Shown here: one piece after another, positions 42,475 to 51,420 of the stretch
How the letters are laid out: every line of letters begins with the position of its first letter
How positions within the stretch are numbered: position 1 is the first letter of the stretch
Assembly (NCBI GenBank): GCA_910584045.1
Contig: CAJTYO010000010.1
Span: 1 to 64,000 of the forward strand
Origin: an uncultured Oscillospiraceae bacterium
Lineage (GTDB): Bacteria; Bacillota; Clostridia; Oscillospirales; Oscillospiraceae
Length of the DNA stretch: 64,000 nt
Direction of reading: 5' to 3'
Position numbers and translations under genes: made by a program
The notes under the pieces: model-generated
What the model was told of the DNA's origin: nothing
Databases searched by the model: none
Seen by the model: the letters and a program-made list of their open reading frames with translations, nothing else

Positions 42475-42969
42475 ATGACGAGGAAGTGGAAAATTGCACT
42501 GGGAGTGCTGGCATTTATGGTCATCTTCTGCCTCTGGTATACCAGGCCGAGGAGTTTTGAGGATTTGGTTGGGGACGGGGAGTTTCAGAATTTCATTATT
42601 AAAACTCATGCCGTAGAGGCGAATGCAACCGAGCGTATTAAGGAGGAGTGGCAGTTTGATAGCCGTGGTGAGTTCGAAGCTGAGCTGAGGGAGATTCTCC
42701 AAAGCTGTAAATATAGGGTCAGACTCAGAAGCCTGTTCCCCTTTACTAACCCCGAACCGATTTATGGAGATGGGAGCGTTACGGTCTTTCTATTGGCGGT
42801 AACGGGAACAGAAGAAAATTTTTCGTCGACATATAGGGGAACGGCGGCCACCTTCAGAGTCAATGGCAGGACTATCCTTACGCAGGTACAGGACCCGGAT
42901 ATTTTGCAGAAAATCCTGGCGTTTGTCCAGGAACATGGTTGGATAATATATTCAAAAAAGGAATCTTAG
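42475..42969 (+). CDS. Small membrane-anchored protein of unknown function
   Basis: A 164-residue protein with one N-terminal membrane segment (RKWKIALGVLAFMVIFCLWYT, about 3-23) and an exported domain of about 140 residues: SFEDLVGDGEFQNFIIKTHAVEANATERIKEEWQFDSRGEFEAELREILQSCKYRVRL. No known domain is evident. AAGGAG lies ten bases upstream. A broken second copy follows immediately, which indicates a tandem duplication. Confidence 0.75.
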   Translation: MTRKWKIALGVLAFMVIFCLWYTRPRSFEDLVGDGEFQNFIIKTHAVEANATERIKEEWQFDSRGEFEAELREILQSCKYRVRLRSLFPFTNPEPIYGDGSVTVFLLAVTGTEENFSSTYRGTAATFRVNGRTILTQVQDPDILQKILAFVQEHGWIIYSKKES

Positions 42970-42973
42970 CGCT

Positions 42974-43200
42974 ATGATCAGAAAGTGGAAAATCGTGCTG
43001 GGCGTACTAGCGGTGGGGCAGTCATCTTCTGCCTCTGGTATACCAGGCCGAGAAGCTTTAGAAAGCTGGTCGTGGATGGAAAAATCACTTTTGTCAGTAT
43101 GCTTACTATAGAGACCTGCCCACTCGCCGGAAACAGCACCTGGGCATTGGACAGTGACGAGAGCCGCAGTGAAGTAATCAGGGAAGCTGTTCACGTATAG
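42974..43200 (+). pseudogene. Frameshifted, shortened copy of the preceding gene
   Basis: The ATG at 42974 gives MIRKWKIVLGVLAV, matching the preceding protein. A one-base shift near 43015 then moves homology to another frame: VIFCLWYTRPRSFRKLVVDGKITFVSM, ending TAG at 43198-43200. The stretch TCATCTTCTGCCTCTGGTAT is identical in both copies. The second copy is less than half as long and diverges after the anchor. Confidence 0.8.
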
Positions 43201-43282
43201 ACAGGAATTTGGAATAAAGATTGAAAACAAATCGTAATTTTATACTACTATTATACAAGTATAAAAAGAAAGGTGTTTAAAC

Positions 43283-45061
43283 ATGACGCAAAACAGAACC
43301 CATACCTGCAGCGAGCTCCGGCTGGAGCACGCAGGGCAGAAGGTAAAGCTCTCCGGCTGGATGGAAAACGTAAGAGAAGTGGGGCAGAATTTCGCCTTTG
43401 TGATTCTGCGGGACTTCTATGGGACCACGCAGATAGTCATTGAGACGGAGGAAATGATGAACGCCGTCCACGGGCTCAACAAGGAAACCGTAATTACCGT
43501 GGAGGGCACCGTCCGGGAGAGAAGCAGCAAAAACGCCAATCTGCCCACCGGAGAGATCGAGGTGGTGCCGGAGAAGATCGAGGTACTGGGCAAATGCCGG
43601 TACAACGAGCTCCCCTTCCAGGTGAACCGGAGCCGGGACGCGGACGAGACGCTGCGGCTGAAGTACCGGTATCTGGACCTGAGAAATCCGGAGGTCAAGA
43701 AAAACATTATCCTGCGGTGCAATGTGGTGTCCGCCATTCGGGCGGCCATGACGGATCATGGGTTTTTGGAGATTACGACGCCCATCCTGACGGCCTCCTC
43801 GCCGGAGGGAGCCAGGGACTATCTGGTGCCCGCCCGGAAGCATCCGGGAAAGTTCTACGCCCTGCCCCAAGCGCCCCAGCAGTTCAAGCAGCTGCTCATG
43901 GCCTCCGGGTTTGACCGCTATTTCCAGATTGCGCCCTGCTTCAGGGACGAGGACGCCCGGGGGGACCGGTCGCCGGGTGAATTCTACCAGCTGGACATGG
44001 AAATGAGCTTCGCCACCCAGGACGACGTGTTCGGGGTAATCGAGGCCGTGTTTCCGCCCATTTTTGCCAAGTACGGGCTGTATAACGTAGCGTCCAGCGC
44101 ACCGTTCAAGCGGATCGGATTCGTGGAAGCCATGGAGACGTACGGATCCGACAAGCCGGACCTGCGGATCGATCTGACGGTACAGGACGCCACGGAGCTG
44201 CTGAGTGGGTGCGGATTCGGGCCCTTCGAGGGCAATGTGGTCAAGGCTATCGTAGTCACTGACTTCACTGCGGCGCGGAAGCAGATCGACAAGCTGTGCG
44301 CCGACGTAGAGGTCCAGGCGGGCGAGAAACCGTACTGGTTCCGGCTGGATGAGAACGGCGAGATCGTTGGCGGCATCGCTAAGTTCGTGGCGGACAAGAA
44401 GGACGAGGTCGCTGCAAAGCTGGGGCTGAAGCCGGGCTGCTTCGTAGGACTCACCGCCGGGAAGAAGGGTGCGGCCCAGAAGACTGCCGGCGTGCTGCGG
44501 AACAAGCTGGGGCAGCTGTGCCCCAACCACTTCGACAAAGAGCGGTACGAGTTCTGCTGGATTGTGGACTTCCCCATGTACGAGATCGGCGAGGAATCCG
44601 GGGAGCTGGAGTTTTGCCATAACCCCTTCTCTATGCCCAACGGCGGGAAGGATATCCTGGAAAAGGCCATTGCCGGAGAGGTAGACCCCCTAAGTATTAC
44701 AGCGTACCAATATGATCTGGTGTGCAACGGCGTGGAGCTTTCTTCCGGGGCGGTGCGGAATCACGACCCGGAAATTATGATCAAGGCGTTCCAGATGGTA
44801 CGGCTGGGCGAGGAGGATGTAAAGAGCAAGTTCCCGGCGATGTATAACGCGTTCTGCTATGGAGCTCCGCCCCATGCAGGGATTGCGCCGGGCGTAGACC
44901 GGATGGTCATGCTGCTGGCGGGTGAAGAGTCTATCCGGGAGATCATCCCCTTCCCCATGAACAAGAATGCCCAGGATTTGATGATGGGCGCACCCTCCGC
45001 CGTGGAGCAGAAGCAACTGGATGAGCTGCATATTGCCGTAACCGAGGTTGAGAAAGAGTAA
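43283..45061 (+). CDS. aspS: Aspartyl-tRNA synthetase
   Basis: A 592-residue bacterial-type AspRS. The N-terminal OB-fold anticodon domain has VKLSGWMENVREVGQNFAFVILRD. Class II motif 2 is FQIAPCFRDEDARGDRSPGEFYQLDMEMSF and motif 3 is GIAPGVDRMVMLLAG. The bacterial GAD insertion lies between, about residues 290-420. The spacing to hisS, 970 bp, is filled by the duplicated small gene; hisS-aspS adjacency is typical of Firmicutes. Confidence 0.97.
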   Translation: MTQNRTHTCSELRLEHAGQKVKLSGWMENVREVGQNFAFVILRDFYGTTQIVIETEEMMNAVHGLNKETVITVEGTVRERSSKNANLPTGEIEVVPEKIEVLGKCRYNELPFQVNRSRDADETLRLKYRYLDLRNPEVKKNIILRCNVVSAIRAAMTDHGFLEITTPILTASSPEGARDYLVPARKHPGKFYALPQAPQQFKQLLMASGFDRYFQIAPCFRDEDARGDRSPGEFYQLDMEMSFATQDDVFGVIEAVFPPIFAKYGLYNVASSAPFKRIGFVEAMETYGSDKPDLRIDLTVQDATELLSGCGFGPFEGNVVKAIVVTDFTAARKQIDKLCADVEVQAGEKPYWFRLDENGEIVGGIAKFVADKKDEVAAKLGLKPGCFVGLTAGKKGAAQKTAGVLRNKLGQLCPNHFDKERYEFCWIVDFPMYEIGEESGELEFCHNPFSMPNGGKDILEKAIAGEVDPLSITAYQYDLVCNGVELSSGAVRNHDPEIMIKAFQMVRLGEEDVKSKFPAMYNAFCYGAPPHAGIAPGVDRMVMLLAGEESIREIIPFPMNKNAQDLMMGAPSAVEQKQLDELHIAVTEVEKE

Positions 45062-45068
45062 TTTTCCA

Positions 45069-45099
45069 CCCCCGCCGGGCGCTGGACGTCCGGCGGGGG
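45069..45099 (+). terminator. GC-rich terminator after aspS
   Basis: CCCCCGCCGG (45069-45078) pairs with CCGGCGGGGG (45090-45099) across an 11-base loop and is followed by CGGTTTGA. It starts 8 bp after the aspS stop. The U-run is short. Confidence 0.65.
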
Positions 45100-45122
45100 C
45101 GGTTTGACTGGAGGTCTGATAA

Positions 45123-45971
45123 ATGAAAAAGCATGGAAGCAGATTTTTACTACTTTGCTTAACCGCGCTTTTCCTGACAGGAACGGCCCACGCCAACTCC
45201 ATGCCGCCGGATTACCGGGTGGCGGTGAGGGTGATCAATGCACCGGAGGAGCTGTATTACCTGGATTTGCTGAAACAGTTGGACGGCGGCAGACCGGGTC
45301 CCGCTCCAGAAGAACTGGATCCAGTGCTGTTGGAAGCTATGGAACAGGCGGAGCCGGAGGGTTGGCTTGCCTGCACGTTGTCAGGCATGGGAGATTACTT
45401 CAGGGGAGACATGGCCGGTGAAAACGGCCTCCATGTGTTCCACGGGTTGGATGCGCCGAAGGTGTTCCGTATTCTGATTGTCACTAAGTCGGGAGAGAGC
45501 TGGGTATCAGAGCCTATAGAGCGGGAGATACTGAACACCTCGGTAACGGTGGACTGGGAAACCCATACGGCCCGGCTGAAGCCCAAATGGGTCGCCATGG
45601 GCGTACAGCTGTTTGCAACCCTGCTCCCAACGCTGGGCATCGAGGGGCTTGTGCTTATGGCCTTTGGTCTGTCCTCAAAGAGGAATTGGCTCGTATTCCT
45701 GTCGGTAAATCTGGTGACCCAGGGGGCGCTGTCCCTCATGCTCAGCTCAGCTCTGGTGCAGGGCAGTCTATATATGCTCCCATTCTTTCTTATCTTTATG
45801 ATCCCGGTGGAGCTGTTAATCGCGGCGGTGGAAGCAAACATCTACAAGCTTTGGTTCCGGGGTAAATCCCAGAGAAGGGCATTCTGGTATGGGTTCGCAG
45901 CAAATGGGATCTCGTACGCCCTGGGATGGGTCGTGGTAAATTTGGTCTGGGCGGGCTTAATCTCGCTATAA
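45123..45971 (+). CDS. Exported/multi-pass membrane protein of unknown function
   Basis: A 282-residue protein. A signal peptide (about 1-25, ending AHANS) is followed by an extracytoplasmic domain of about 140 residues (MPPDYRVAVRVINAPEELYYLDLL) and then four to five membrane helices (VQLFATLLPTLGIEGLVLMAFGL, WLVFLSVNLVTQGALSLML, YMLPFFLIFMIPVELLIAAVEANIY, FAANGISYALGWVVVNLVWAG). I do not recognise the family. It precedes the tRNA-editing gene by 16 bp and probably shares its transcript. Confidence 0.75.
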   Translation: MKKHGSRFLLLCLTALFLTGTAHANSMPPDYRVAVRVINAPEELYYLDLLKQLDGGRPGPAPEELDPVLLEAMEQAEPEGWLACTLSGMGDYFRGDMAGENGLHVFHGLDAPKVFRILIVTKSGESWVSEPIEREILNTSVTVDWETHTARLKPKWVAMGVQLFATLLPTLGIEGLVLMAFGLSSKRNWLVFLSVNLVTQGALSLMLSSALVQGSLYMLPFFLIFMIPVELLIAAVEANIYKLWFRGKSQRRAFWYGFAANGISYALGWVVVNLVWAGLISL

Positions 45972-45987
45972 TGGGGAAAGGATCGTC

Positions 45988-47139
45988 ATGACGGAAAAGC
46001 TTTATTATGAGGACGCACTTCTCAGAGAGTTTACCGGCGTCGTTGTGGACTGCCGAGAGGAAAAAGGACAGTGGGTCGTGGTGCTTGATCGAACCGCTTT
46101 TTATCCGGAGGGTGGAGGCCAGCCGGCGGACCACGGGTCGCTGGACGGTGTAAACGTGGTGGACGTACGGGAGAAAAACGGAGAAATTTTGCACTTGTGC
46201 GATGGAAAGGTGCAAATCGGGGAGTCTGTCAGCGGGCGTATAGATTGGTCCAGAAGATTCGATTTTATGCAGCAGCATAGTGGGGAACACATTGTCAGCG
46301 GGATTTTATGTGAAAAATTTGGCTGCGACAACGTAGGATTCCACATTGGACATGAGTTGGTGACCATCGATTTTAACGCCGAGTTGTCCACAGCGGATGT
46401 GGCTTTTGTGGAAAAGGCGGCCAATCAATACATCTGGGAGGACCACACCCTGCGGATTGACTGGCCTTCCCCTACCCAGCTGGAAGCATTGGAGTACCGG
46501 AGCAAGAAGGCGCTCAGCGGCCCGGTCAGGATTGTTTCCTGGCCGGGGGCAGACTGCTGCGCATGCTGCGGAACCCATGTGCGCAGCAGCGGACAGGTCG
46601 GTATAGTGAAGTTGATCTCCTGCCAGAGGTTCCGGGATGGAGTGAGAATTGAGATGGCCGCCGGTGCTCGAGCGCTGCAATGGGTCAATCAGATTGCGGG
46701 GCAGAATACCAGAGTGTCCCAGCTGCTGTCCGCCAAGCCCGGGGAGACCGCCGCCGCCGTGGAGCGGTTACAGAAAGAGCTGTATGCCCTGCGGGGCCGT
46801 GTAGCGGAGCTGGAGGAGCGGGATTTCATCCGGAAAGCGGAGGAGCTGGCCGGGAGTGGGAGCGTACTGCTCATTGAGGGAACTATGTCCGGGGAGTCCC
46901 TGCGGAAGCTGTGCGGCCTGGTCAAGGAGAAGTGCGGCGGCCGGTGCGCAGTGTTTGCCGGAACGAACGGCGGATACCAGTACGCCATCGCGGAGGATGG
47001 AGGGGATCTGCACGGCCTGACAAGGAAACTCAACGGGGCGCTTAATGGCCGTGGCGGCGGAAAACCGGCCTTTGTGCAGGGCAGCGTACAGGCCGGCGCG
47101 GAGGATATCCGGGCATTTTTTCAGGGAGAGACAGCATGA
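45988..47139 (+). CDS. Alanyl-tRNA editing protein with C-terminal DHHA1 domain (AlaX-L type)
   Basis: A 383-residue free-standing editing protein that hydrolyses mischarged Ser- or Gly-tRNA(Ala). It has the N-terminal glycine-rich FYPEGGGQPADHG, Zn ligands His97 and His101 (QQHSGEHIVSG), and Cys193 and His197 (CCGTHV). A coiled-coil (about 235-285) and a DHHA1-like end (about 295-380, NGALNGRGGGKPAFVQGSV) complete it. It overlaps lrgA by 4 bp (ATGA), an unexpected coupling with a holin-like system. Confidence 0.93.
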   Translation: MTEKLYYEDALLREFTGVVVDCREEKGQWVVVLDRTAFYPEGGGQPADHGSLDGVNVVDVREKNGEILHLCDGKVQIGESVSGRIDWSRRFDFMQQHSGEHIVSGILCEKFGCDNVGFHIGHELVTIDFNAELSTADVAFVEKAANQYIWEDHTLRIDWPSPTQLEALEYRSKKALSGPVRIVSWPGADCCACCGTHVRSSGQVGIVKLISCQRFRDGVRIEMAAGARALQWVNQIAGQNTRVSQLLSAKPGETAAAVERLQKELYALRGRVAELEERDFIRKAEELAGSGSVLLIEGTMSGESLRKLCGLVKEKCGGRCAVFAGTNGGYQYAIAEDGGDLHGLTRKLNGALNGRGGGKPAFVQGSVQAGAEDIRAFFQGETA

Positions 47140-47492
47140 AATATCTGCATGAGGCGGTTATCATCGCCGCCGTTACGTTTGCTTCAGAGATCATCAAATT
47201 CTGTATACCCCTCCCTATACCGGCCAGCATCTATGGGCTGATTCTGCTGTTCATCCTGCTGAAAACGGGTCTTTTGAAGCTGAGGCAGATCGAGCACGTG
47301 GGCGGGTTGCTATTGGATCTGATGCCCCTTTTGCTGGTGCCGGCCTCCGTCAGTTTTTTGACGGTGCTGGACACGCTGCAGGGGATGCTGCTACCGGTAC
47401 TTCTCATGGGCTTCTTGGGGACCATGGCAGTGATGCTGATCACCGGACGTGTCTGTCAGGCCGTGATTGGAAGGAGGAAATCTCATGACTGA
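47136..47492 (+). CDS. lrgA: CidA/LrgA-family holin-like protein
   Basis: A 118-residue membrane protein with four helices. Family traits are FASEIIKFCIPLPIPASIYGLILLFILL and VGGLLLDLMPLLLVPASVSFL. LrgA/CidA proteins act with LrgB/CidB in murein hydrolase control or in small-acid transport. It overlaps lrgB by 8 bp. Confidence 0.93.
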   Translation: MKYLHEAVIIAAVTFASEIIKFCIPLPIPASIYGLILLFILLKTGLLKLRQIEHVGGLLLDLMPLLLVPASVSFLTVLDTLQGMLLPVLLMGFLGTMAVMLITGRVCQAVIGRRKSHD

Positions 47493-48186
47493 GCTCTTTG
47501 CCGCCTGTTCCTGCTTCGGTCTGTTTATGGCCGTCGGGAGCTATCAGCTGGCCAGGATCATCAACAGGAGAGTGGGAAGGGAAATCTGCAACCCCCTGCT
47601 GTTCGCAACGCTGCTGTGCGGCGCTGTTCTGCTTCTGACAGGGACGGAGTACGACGTCTTTTATCAAAACGGCGGACAGGTGCTGGAGTTTCTGCTAACG
47701 CCGGCCACCATCTGTCTGGCGATACCGCTGTACAAGCAGTTCGAGCTTCTGAAGAAAAACGCGGCGGCCGTGCTGGCCGGGTGTACGGCGGGGGTGCTGG
47801 CCCATATGGCAGGGTGCGTGCTGATGCTTGTCCTCTTTAAAATGGAAGCGGCGGAGTATATCTCTCTGCTGCCGAAGTCTATCACTACCGCCATCGGCAA
47901 GGGTCTGAGCGAGGAGCTGGGCGGATACCCGGCCATAACAATGGCCAATATCATGCTGACGGGTCTGTTTGGGGCGGTGGCCGCTCCTCCCCTTCTGAAG
48001 CTCTTCGGAATCCACGACACGCTGAGCCAGGGGCTGGCCATAGGGACCTCCTCCCACGCGGCGGGCACGTCCAGAGCGGTGCAGCTGGGCGAAGTCCAGG
48101 GCGCGGCCAGCTCCCTTGCTATCGTTGTAACGGGTCTGCTGACAGTGGCGACAGCTCCGCTGTTCGCCAGACTGGTAAACTTTTAG
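47485..48186 (+). CDS. lrgB: LrgB/CidB-family membrane protein
   Basis: A 233-residue membrane protein with six to seven helices. It carries LLPKSITTAIGKGLSEELGGYPAITMANIMLTGLFGAVAAP and GLAIGTSSHAAGTSRAVQLGEVQGAASSLAIVVTGLLT, the LrgB core that includes PKSITTPIA-type and HxxGT motifs. The ATG at 47485 has AAGGAGG eight bases upstream. Confidence 0.95.
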   Translation: MTELFAACSCFGLFMAVGSYQLARIINRRVGREICNPLLFATLLCGAVLLLTGTEYDVFYQNGGQVLEFLLTPATICLAIPLYKQFELLKKNAAAVLAGCTAGVLAHMAGCVLMLVLFKMEAAEYISLLPKSITTAIGKGLSEELGGYPAITMANIMLTGLFGAVAAPPLLKLFGIHDTLSQGLAIGTSSHAAGTSRAVQLGEVQGAASSLAIVVTGLLTVATAPLFARLVNF

Positions 48187-48188
48187 AG

Positions 48189-48229
48189 ACACCAAGAAGC
48201 CCCGCCACAAGGACGGGGCTTCTTGGTGT
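48189..48229 (+). terminator. Strong terminator of the lrgAB transcript
   Basis: A perfect 16-bp stem (48189-48204 with 48214-48229, arms ACACCAAGAAGCCCCG) with a 9-base loop lies 2 bp after the lrgB stop, followed by a GT-rich tail with TTTT at 48241. The next 200 bp (to 48434) are AT-rich and hold no gene. Confidence 0.8.
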
Positions 48230-48434
48230 GTGTTGTGTGTGTTTTAGGAGGGAGAAATCGCATCGGGTTTTACCCCTTTGCTGGTTTATATATTACTGTA
48301 TCTTTAAGAAGAAATCATGTACGCCATGTAAATAAATTATGAACGATTTTGAACTATTTCGTGAACTATGCGATTTTTTGTCCCTTTGTAGTACATATTG
48401 ACATACTCACCCATTTAATGTTAATAGTCAACTA

Positions 48435-48467
48435 AAATATCCTGGATCTCAACGATCCAGGATATTT
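48435..48467 (-). terminator. Bidirectional terminator between lrgAB and rnhA
   Basis: The 14-bp stem AAATATCCTGGATC/GATCCAGGATATTT with a 5-base loop has T-rich flanks on both strands. It ends 1 bp before the rnhA stop codon, and terminates the minus-strand gyr-rnhA side. Confidence 0.88.
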
Positions 48468-48468
48468 T

Positions 48469-48906
48469 TTACTTCAGTTTCTGCCACTCACTGACTGCCA
48501 GCTGATCGCAGCGGTTGTTGAAGGGGTTCTCTGCGTGGCCCTTGACCCAGTGTGTGCGAACCTGATGAACCTCGCAGAGATCCAACAGTGTCCCCCACAG
48601 GTCTGGATTCAAGGCAGGCTTTTTATCGCTCTTGATCCAGCCTCTGGCCCGCCAGCCCTTGGCCCAGCCCTTGGACAGGGCGTCAATAACATACTTGCTG
48701 TCGGAGTATAGCTCAACAATACAAGGCTCCCTCAATATTTGCAGAGCGCGGATAACGCCTGTGAGCTCCATACGGTTGTTGGTGGTATCCTTCTCACCGC
48801 CGGACAGCTCCCTGGTGTGATCGCCATATTGGAGAATAGCCCCCCAACCGCCGGGTCCCGGGTTGCCGGAGCATGCCCCGTCGGTATAAATGGTCACAAT
48901 TTTCAT
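48469..48906 (-). CDS. rnhA: Ribonuclease HI
   Basis: A 145-residue RNase HI that cuts the RNA strand of RNA-DNA hybrids. The catalytic acids are in [17 protein letters not shown] (Asp), [10 protein letters not shown] (Glu) and [12 protein letters not shown] (Asp), with [18 protein letters not shown] (His, Asp). The ATG at 48904-48906 has GGGAGG upstream. It directly follows gyrA (17 bp). Confidence 0.96.
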   Translation of the reverse strand: MKIVTIYTDGACSGNPGPGGWGAILQYGDHTRELSGGEKDTTNNRMELTGVIRALQILREPCIVELYSDSKYVIDALSKGWAKGWRARGWIKSDKKPALNPDLWGTLLDLCEVHQVRTHWVKGHAENPFNNRCDQLAVSEWQKLK

Positions 48907-48922
48907 AGGTCCTCCCGCAGTT

Positions 48923-51409
48923 TTATTCCTCCGCGTTCTCCTCCTCCGGTTCCCGTTCCGCCAGAGCGATAGAAATGACCTTGTCGTCCTCCTCCTTAAA
49001 GCGCATAACGATAACACCCTGGGTGGAGCGGCCACAGGTTTTGATGGAATCCACTGCGGTGCGCAGCAGAATGCCCTTCTCCGTCAAAACTAGAAGGTCC
49101 TCGCTGCCGCTCACAACCTTAATTCCCACCACGCTGCCTGTCTTGTCAGTGAGACCGTAGTTCTTGATACCCAGGCCGCCCCGGGCGGTGACCCGGTACT
49201 CCTCCACCGGCGTCTGCTTGCCGTATCCCTTCTCTGTGATAGTCAACACGTTCTTGCCGGGCAGGGCCCGGGCAGCTCCGATAACATAGTCTCCATCCCG
49301 CAGACGGATGCCACGCACACCCATGGAACCCCGCCCGGTCGGACGCACGTCTGTCTCATCGAAGCAGACGGCGGATCCGTCGTGGGTGGCAATGAGAATC
49401 TTCATGGATCCGTCTGTCTCCCTCACGGAGATCAGTTCATCCCCCTCGTCCAATGTCAAAGCACGAATACCGTTGCTGCGCAGATTACGCAGAGACTCGC
49501 CGGGCAGACGTTTGACTGTCCCGTTCCGCGTGACCATGACCAGGAATCGCTCTCCGCCGGCGATATCGCCGGTGGAAATCATGGCACTGATACGCTCGCC
49601 AGACTCGATGGGCAGGATATTGACAATATTGTTCCCCTTAGCCGTCTTGCCGGAGGCAGGAATCTGGTAGCCCTTCCGCCGATACACCCGGCCCATATTG
49701 GTGAAAAACAGGATATAGTCGTGGGTGGAGGCGGTGAACACCGTATTTACGTTGTCCTCCTCCTTGGTCGACATAGACTTGTTTCCCTTGCCCCCCTTGC
49801 CCTGGAGACGGTACTCACTGGCGGGAGTGCGCTTGATGTAGCCGCCGTCGGTGAGGGTGTAGACGCACTGCTCCTCCTCAATGAGGTCCTCTACATCCAG
49901 GTCGTCCTCGTCAAAGCCGATCTCCGTGACGCGGTCGTCTCCGTACTTGCTGGCAATTTCCTTCAGCTCCTCCTTCAAAACGCCCTTGAGTAGATTTTCG
50001 TCGGCCAGAAGGCTCTGATAGTAGGCAATGCGCTCCTCAAGCTCCTTGTACTCCGCCTGGAGCTTCTCACGGTCCAACCCCTGGAGGCGGCGAAGCTGCA
50101 TCTCCAAAATGGCCTGAGCCTGAACGTCGTCCAGAGCGAAGCGTGCCATCAGATTTTCCTTGGCATCGTCATAGCTAGTGCGAATAATACGGATAACCTC
50201 GTCAATATTATCCTGGGCGATGAGCAGCCCCTCCAGCAAATGCGCACGGTCCTGTGCTTTTTTCAGATCGAAGCGGGTGCGCCGGAGCAGAACATCCTCC
50301 TGGTGCTTCAGATACTCGTCAATAATATGGCGGAGAGACAGAATCCTGGGCTGGGACTGGTTGTCCACCAGGGCCAGCATATTGATGGCGAAGGTAGTCT
50401 GCAGCTGCGTCTGGGCAAAGAGTCGGTTAAGGATCACCTGCGCGTTGGCATCACGCTTCAGCTCGATGACGATGCGCATACCATTTCGGTCGGACTCGTC
50501 CCGGATGTCGCTGATACCCTCCAGCCGCTTGTCCTCCACCTGGTCGGCCATGTTCTTGATGAGCATCCTCTTGTTGACCTGGTAGGGAATCTCGGTAACA
50601 ATAATACGGGTACGGTTCTGACCGAACTCCTCAAACTCCGTGCGGGCCCGTACCTTGATGTGGCCCCGGCCAGTGGCGTAGGCCTGCCGGATGCCGGCAC
50701 GGCCCATAATGATGCCCCTGGTGGGAAAATCAGGGCCCTTCACGTACTCCATCAGGTCGCTGAGGGTTGCCTCCGGGTCCTCCAGAACATGGATACAAGC
50801 CCCGATAACTTCCCGCAGGTTGTGGGGCGGTATGTTGGTGGCCATACCCACGGCGATTCCTGATGAGCCGTTTACCAGCAGGTTTGGAAAGCGACTGGGC
50901 AGAACACGGGGCTCTCTCCGGGACTCGTCAAAGTTGGGGTCCCAGTCCACCGTGTCCTTGTCGATGTCCCGCAGCATTTCGTTGGAGAGCTTGGAGAGTC
51001 TGGCTTCTGTGTACCTGTAGGCCGCCGGAGGGTCGCCGTCCACGGAACCGAAGTTTCCATGGCCGTCTACCAGCAGATAGCGGGTGGAGAAATCCTGGGC
51101 CAGCCGGACAAGAGCGTCATATACGGACTGATCTCCGTGGGGGTGGTAGCGGCCCAGCACATCGCCCACGCAGGTAGCCGACTTCTTGAAGGGCTTGTCG
51201 GAGGTGAGGTTATCCTCGTACATGGCGTAGAGAATCCGACGGTGGACGGGCTTCAATCCGTCCCGTACGTCGGGCAGAGCCCGGCCAACGATAACGGACA
51301 TGGCATACTCAATGAAGGACTGCTCCATCTCCGGAACAAGGGGCGAGGCTGTGATCTTTTGATCCGGATAGCGAATTTCCTCCGGATCATACTGGGGTTT
51401 TTTACTCAT
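48923..51409 (-). CDS. gyrA: DNA gyrase subunit A
   Basis: An 828-residue subunit. The catalytic Tyr is in [14 protein letters not shown]. The N-terminal breakage-reunion domain extends to about 500, and the C-terminal beta-pinwheel includes the GyrA-box-like region [13 protein letters not shown]. In the quinolone-binding helix the sequence is [11 protein letters not shown]: the position equal to E. coli Ser83 is Gln94, while the neighbouring Asp87 equivalent is kept (Asp98). It lies 11 bp after gyrB. Confidence 0.97.
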   Translation of the reverse strand: MSKKPQYDPEEIRYPDQKITASPLVPEMEQSFIEYAMSVIVGRALPDVRDGLKPVHRRILYAMYEDNLTSDKPFKKSATCVGDVLGRYHPHGDQSVYDALVRLAQDFSTRYLLVDGHGNFGSVDGDPPAAYRYTEARLSKLSNEMLRDIDKDTVDWDPNFDESRREPRVLPSRFPNLLVNGSSGIAVGMATNIPPHNLREVIGACIHVLEDPEATLSDLMEYVKGPDFPTRGIIMGRAGIRQAYATGRGHIKVRARTEFEEFGQNRTRIIVTEIPYQVNKRMLIKNMADQVEDKRLEGISDIRDESDRNGMRIVIELKRDANAQVILNRLFAQTQLQTTFAINMLALVDNQSQPRILSLRHIIDEYLKHQEDVLLRRTRFDLKKAQDRAHLLEGLLIAQDNIDEVIRIIRTSYDDAKENLMARFALDDVQAQAILEMQLRRLQGLDREKLQAEYKELEERIAYYQSLLADENLLKGVLKEELKEIASKYGDDRVTEIGFDEDDLDVEDLIEEEQCVYTLTDGGYIKRTPASEYRLQGKGGKGNKSMSTKEEDNVNTVFTASTHDYILFFTNMGRVYRRKGYQIPASGKTAKGNNIVNILPIESGERISAMISTGDIAGGERFLVMVTRNGTVKRLPGESLRNLRSNGIRALTLDEGDELISVRETDGSMKILIATHDGSAVCFDETDVRPTGRGSMGVRGIRLRDGDYVIGAARALPGKNVLTITEKGYGKQTPVEEYRVTARGGLGIKNYGLTDKTGSVVGIKVVSGSEDLLVLTEKGILLRTAVDSIKTCGRSTQGVIVMRFKEEDDKVISIALAEREPEEENAEE

Positions 51410-51420
51410 TGTATTCTCCC

